From Lysinibacillus mangiferihumi (GTDB lineage: Bacteria; Bacillota; Bacilli; Bacillales_A; Planococcaceae): a stretch of 64,000 bases of DNA. The position numbers were made by a program, and so were the translations under genes. The first letter of the stretch is position 1. Every line of letters starts with the position of its first letter. The stretch is from contig NZ_PYWM01000006.1 in NCBI RefSeq assembly GCF_003049665.1, forward strand, positions 124,001 to 188,000, given 5' to 3'. The notes under the pieces are model-generated. The model was not told the DNA's origin. It ran no database searches and saw nothing but the letters and a program-made list of their open reading frames with translations. Below, in pieces: positions 63,088 through 64,000 of this stretch.

Positions 63088-63267
63088 ATGAATATGGAAA
63101 AGAAGCGAGACATTGCTGCAAAGTGTTTACTCGGCTGCTTTATTATTTTTTATATCTTAACTGAAATTTTTGCTGCGTCAAAACAGTTTAGATTTACAGG
63201 CTACTTTATTGGCTTCCTCATCGCCATATTCTTACATTATAAATTTAAAGATAAAAAATCGGACTAA
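63088..63267 (+). CDS. small membrane protein, tandem copy 2
   Basis: A 59-residue paralogue of the gene at 62785, offset by 303 bases. It begins MNMEKKRDIAAKCLLGCFII and ends IGFLIAIFLHYKFKDKKSD, with two hydrophobic helices. The upstream run AAAGGATGTGGAAACATTCTT parallels copy 1 almost base for base. An in-frame ATG at 63001 exists but the duplication shows the true start at 63088 (or 63094). Function unknown; possibly a holin-like, immunity or stress peptide, without direct evidence. Confidence 0.6.
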   Translation: MNMEKKRDIAAKCLLGCFIIFYILTEIFAASKQFRFTGYFIGFLIAIFLHYKFKDKKSD

Positions 63268-63360
63268 CTTCAGAACGGATCATTAAAGACTAAGCGTCAA
63301 TGTTTATTCTTAAGCTCTTTCTTTTTAAAGATATATTTTTCTTATGTCGATTGATATTAT

Positions 63361-63426
63361 CCCCTTTAAGTAGACAATGTTAAAAAAACTACAGTACGCT
63401 GTAGATAAACATTTTACTTAAAGGGG
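63361..63426 (+). promoter_or_regulatory. IS hairpin that hides the orfA ribosome site
   Basis: CCCCTTTAAGTAGA (63361-63374) pairs with TTTACTTAAAGGGG (63413-63426) (one G-T), extended by ATGTT/AACAT. An inner CTACAG/CTGTAG stem closes on a TACG tetraloop. The 3' arm contains AAAGGGG, the orfA Shine-Dalgarno. Transcripts reading in from outside would be folded and poorly translated, a known way for IS elements to limit transposase. Confidence 0.6.
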
Positions 63427-63434
63427 AATTTTCT

Positions 63435-63755
63435 ATGTCTAGAAAAAATAATACGTATTCTAATGAATTAAAATTAGAAGTAGTGCAGGCCTATTTAGCA
63501 GGAGAAGAAAGCATGCAAGTAATTGCGACAAAATACGAAATTCGTAATGTTTCGCAAGTGAAGGCTTGGGTGAAGAAGTTTAAAGAAATAGAATCAATTG
63601 AAGCGTTTAACCGTCTTCCCTCTACAGGTTCAGGGGCGAAGGGTGTGAAGAATCCATTAAAAGGGAAACGTGTTCATTTTAAAGATGTAGAAGAAGAACG
63701 TGACTACTACAGAGCGCAGGTAGAATACTTAAAAAAGCAGTATCCAAATCTATAA
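63435..63755 (+). CDS. IS3-family transposase OrfA
   Basis: A 106-residue DNA-binding part with a helix-turn-helix: NNTYSNELKLEVVQAYLAGEESMQVIATKYEIRN-type, followed by VSQVKAWVKKF, then a coiled-coil leucine stretch DVEEERDYYRAQVEYLKKQY for dimerisation. AAAGGGG precedes ATG 63435. Codons TTA AAA AAG at 63729-63737 contain A AAA AAG, the classic -1 frameshift site. A shift there joins OrfA to OrfB. Confidence 0.88.
   Translation: MSRKNNTYSNELKLEVVQAYLAGEESMQVIATKYEIRNVSQVKAWVKKFKEIESIEAFNRLPSTGSGAKGVKNPLKGKRVHFKDVEEERDYYRAQVEYLKKQYPNL
63731..63737 (+). other. -1 programmed frameshift site A AAA AAG
   Basis: The heptamer lies in the right register for orfA (codons AAA AAG). After slipping back one base the frame reads AVSKSINGGMPTYP and enters orfB without a stop. 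This would make the OrfAB fusion transposase usual for IS3. Confidence 0.75.
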
Positions 63756-63763
63756 ATGGAGGA

Positions 63764-64000
63764 ATGCCAACTTATCCAGATCGCTATCACATTATCGAAG
63801 AAATGAAGGATCGTTATCCAATTACGTGGCTGACTGAAATGGCGAAAGTAGAGCGTTCAGGTTACTATAAATGGTTGAAAAATGGAAAAGTATCTTTGCG
63901 TAAACGTGATGATGCTCTATTAAAGGAATACATTTTAGACATTCATCAAACGCATAAAATGTACGGCTATCCTCGTATGAAAATTGCTTTGCGAGATAAA
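63764..64000 (+). CDS. IS3-family transposase OrfB, 5' part
   Basis: The first 79 codons of the integrase part, cut by the window end. It begins MPTYPDRYHIIEEMKDRYPI and includes MAKVERSGYYKWLK, and the HTH_21-like LDIHQTHKMYGYPRMKIALRDK. The DDE catalytic domain should follow outside. It lies in the -1 frame relative to orfA. GGAGG just before ATG 63764 would also let it be made alone. Whether the element is intact cannot be judged here. Confidence 0.85.
   Translation, partial: MPTYPDRYHIIEEMKDRYPITWLTEMAKVERSGYYKWLKNGKVSLRKRDDALLKEYILDIHQTHKMYGYPRMKIALRDK

Larger units (their letters stand above)
63352..64000 (+). mobile_element. IS3-family insertion sequence, left part
   Basis: Contains orfA and the start of orfB of an IS3-family element (IS150-like type) and runs off the window. 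The left end is probably at TGATATTATCCCC (63352), as IS3 ends start with TG, but the right end is needed to confirm. An inverted repeat (63361-63381 with 63408-63426) lies just inside the end and covers the orfA ribosome site. Confidence 0.75.

Overview
The window is a chromosomal segment of a low-GC, spore-forming Firmicute of the Bacillales. Gene order and protein sequences follow Bacillus subtilis closely (ctsR-mcsA-mcsB-clpC-radA, gltX-cysE-cysS, sigH-secE-nusG, the rplKAJL-rpoBC cluster, and the str, S10, spc and alpha operons). Sequence character points to the Lysinibacillus / Planococcaceae side of the order; that genus call is inference from general familiarity, not from a search. No rRNA, tRNA or CRISPR array was seen.

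Layout. (1) 1-2480: a hairpin-rich region, a CorA-type Mg transporter and a SAM methyltransferase on the minus strand, and a small membrane protein on the plus strand. (2) 2580-7311: the CtsR/McsA/McsB/ClpC protein quality control operon behind three tandem CtsR heptads. (3) 7352-17268: radA, yacL, ispD, ispF, gltX, a cysteine T-box leader, cysE, cysS, mrnC, rlmB and rae1. disA, which lies between radA and yacL in B. subtilis, is absent. (4) 17337-30371: sigH, rpmG, secE, nusG, rplK, rplA, rplJ, rplL, a methyltransferase, rpoB and rpoC, broken up by leaders and terminator-like hairpins, including one between rpoB and rpoC. (5) 30457-35347: the str operon (L7Ae-like protein, rpsL, rpsG, fusA, tuf). 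(6) 35382-41447: a cargo block between tuf and rpsJ, holding a complete Bce-type antimicrobial peptide sensing/export module (response regulator, sensor kinase, ABC ATPase, permease) and an Na+/H+ antiporter-family transporter. (7) 41600-56123: the S10-spc-alpha ribosomal superoperon, with secY, adk, infA and rpoA. In place of a functional map (methionine aminopeptidase) gene between adk and infA lies a decayed relic, still recognisable in several frames. (8) 56150-60958: a candidate structured RNA, the ECF transporter energising module ecfA1-ecfA2-ecfT, truA, and rplM-rpsI behind an L13-type leader. (9) 60960-64000: an AT-rich accessory tail with a gene fragment, two minus-strand genes of unknown function (one a secreted protein interrupted by an in-frame stop), two tandem paralogous small membrane proteins, and the left part of an IS3-family insertion sequence that runs off the window.

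Most genes serve protein synthesis, transcription and proteostasis, and expression appears to be tuned by many 5' leaders: a Cys T-box, L10-type and L13-type leaders, an S10 leader hairpin, and attenuator-like hairpins before nusG and rpoB. The main departures from the standard arrangement are the lost map and disA genes, the Bce/antiporter block between tuf and rpsJ, the intergenic structured RNA candidates, and the unknown secreted and membrane proteins next to the IS element.
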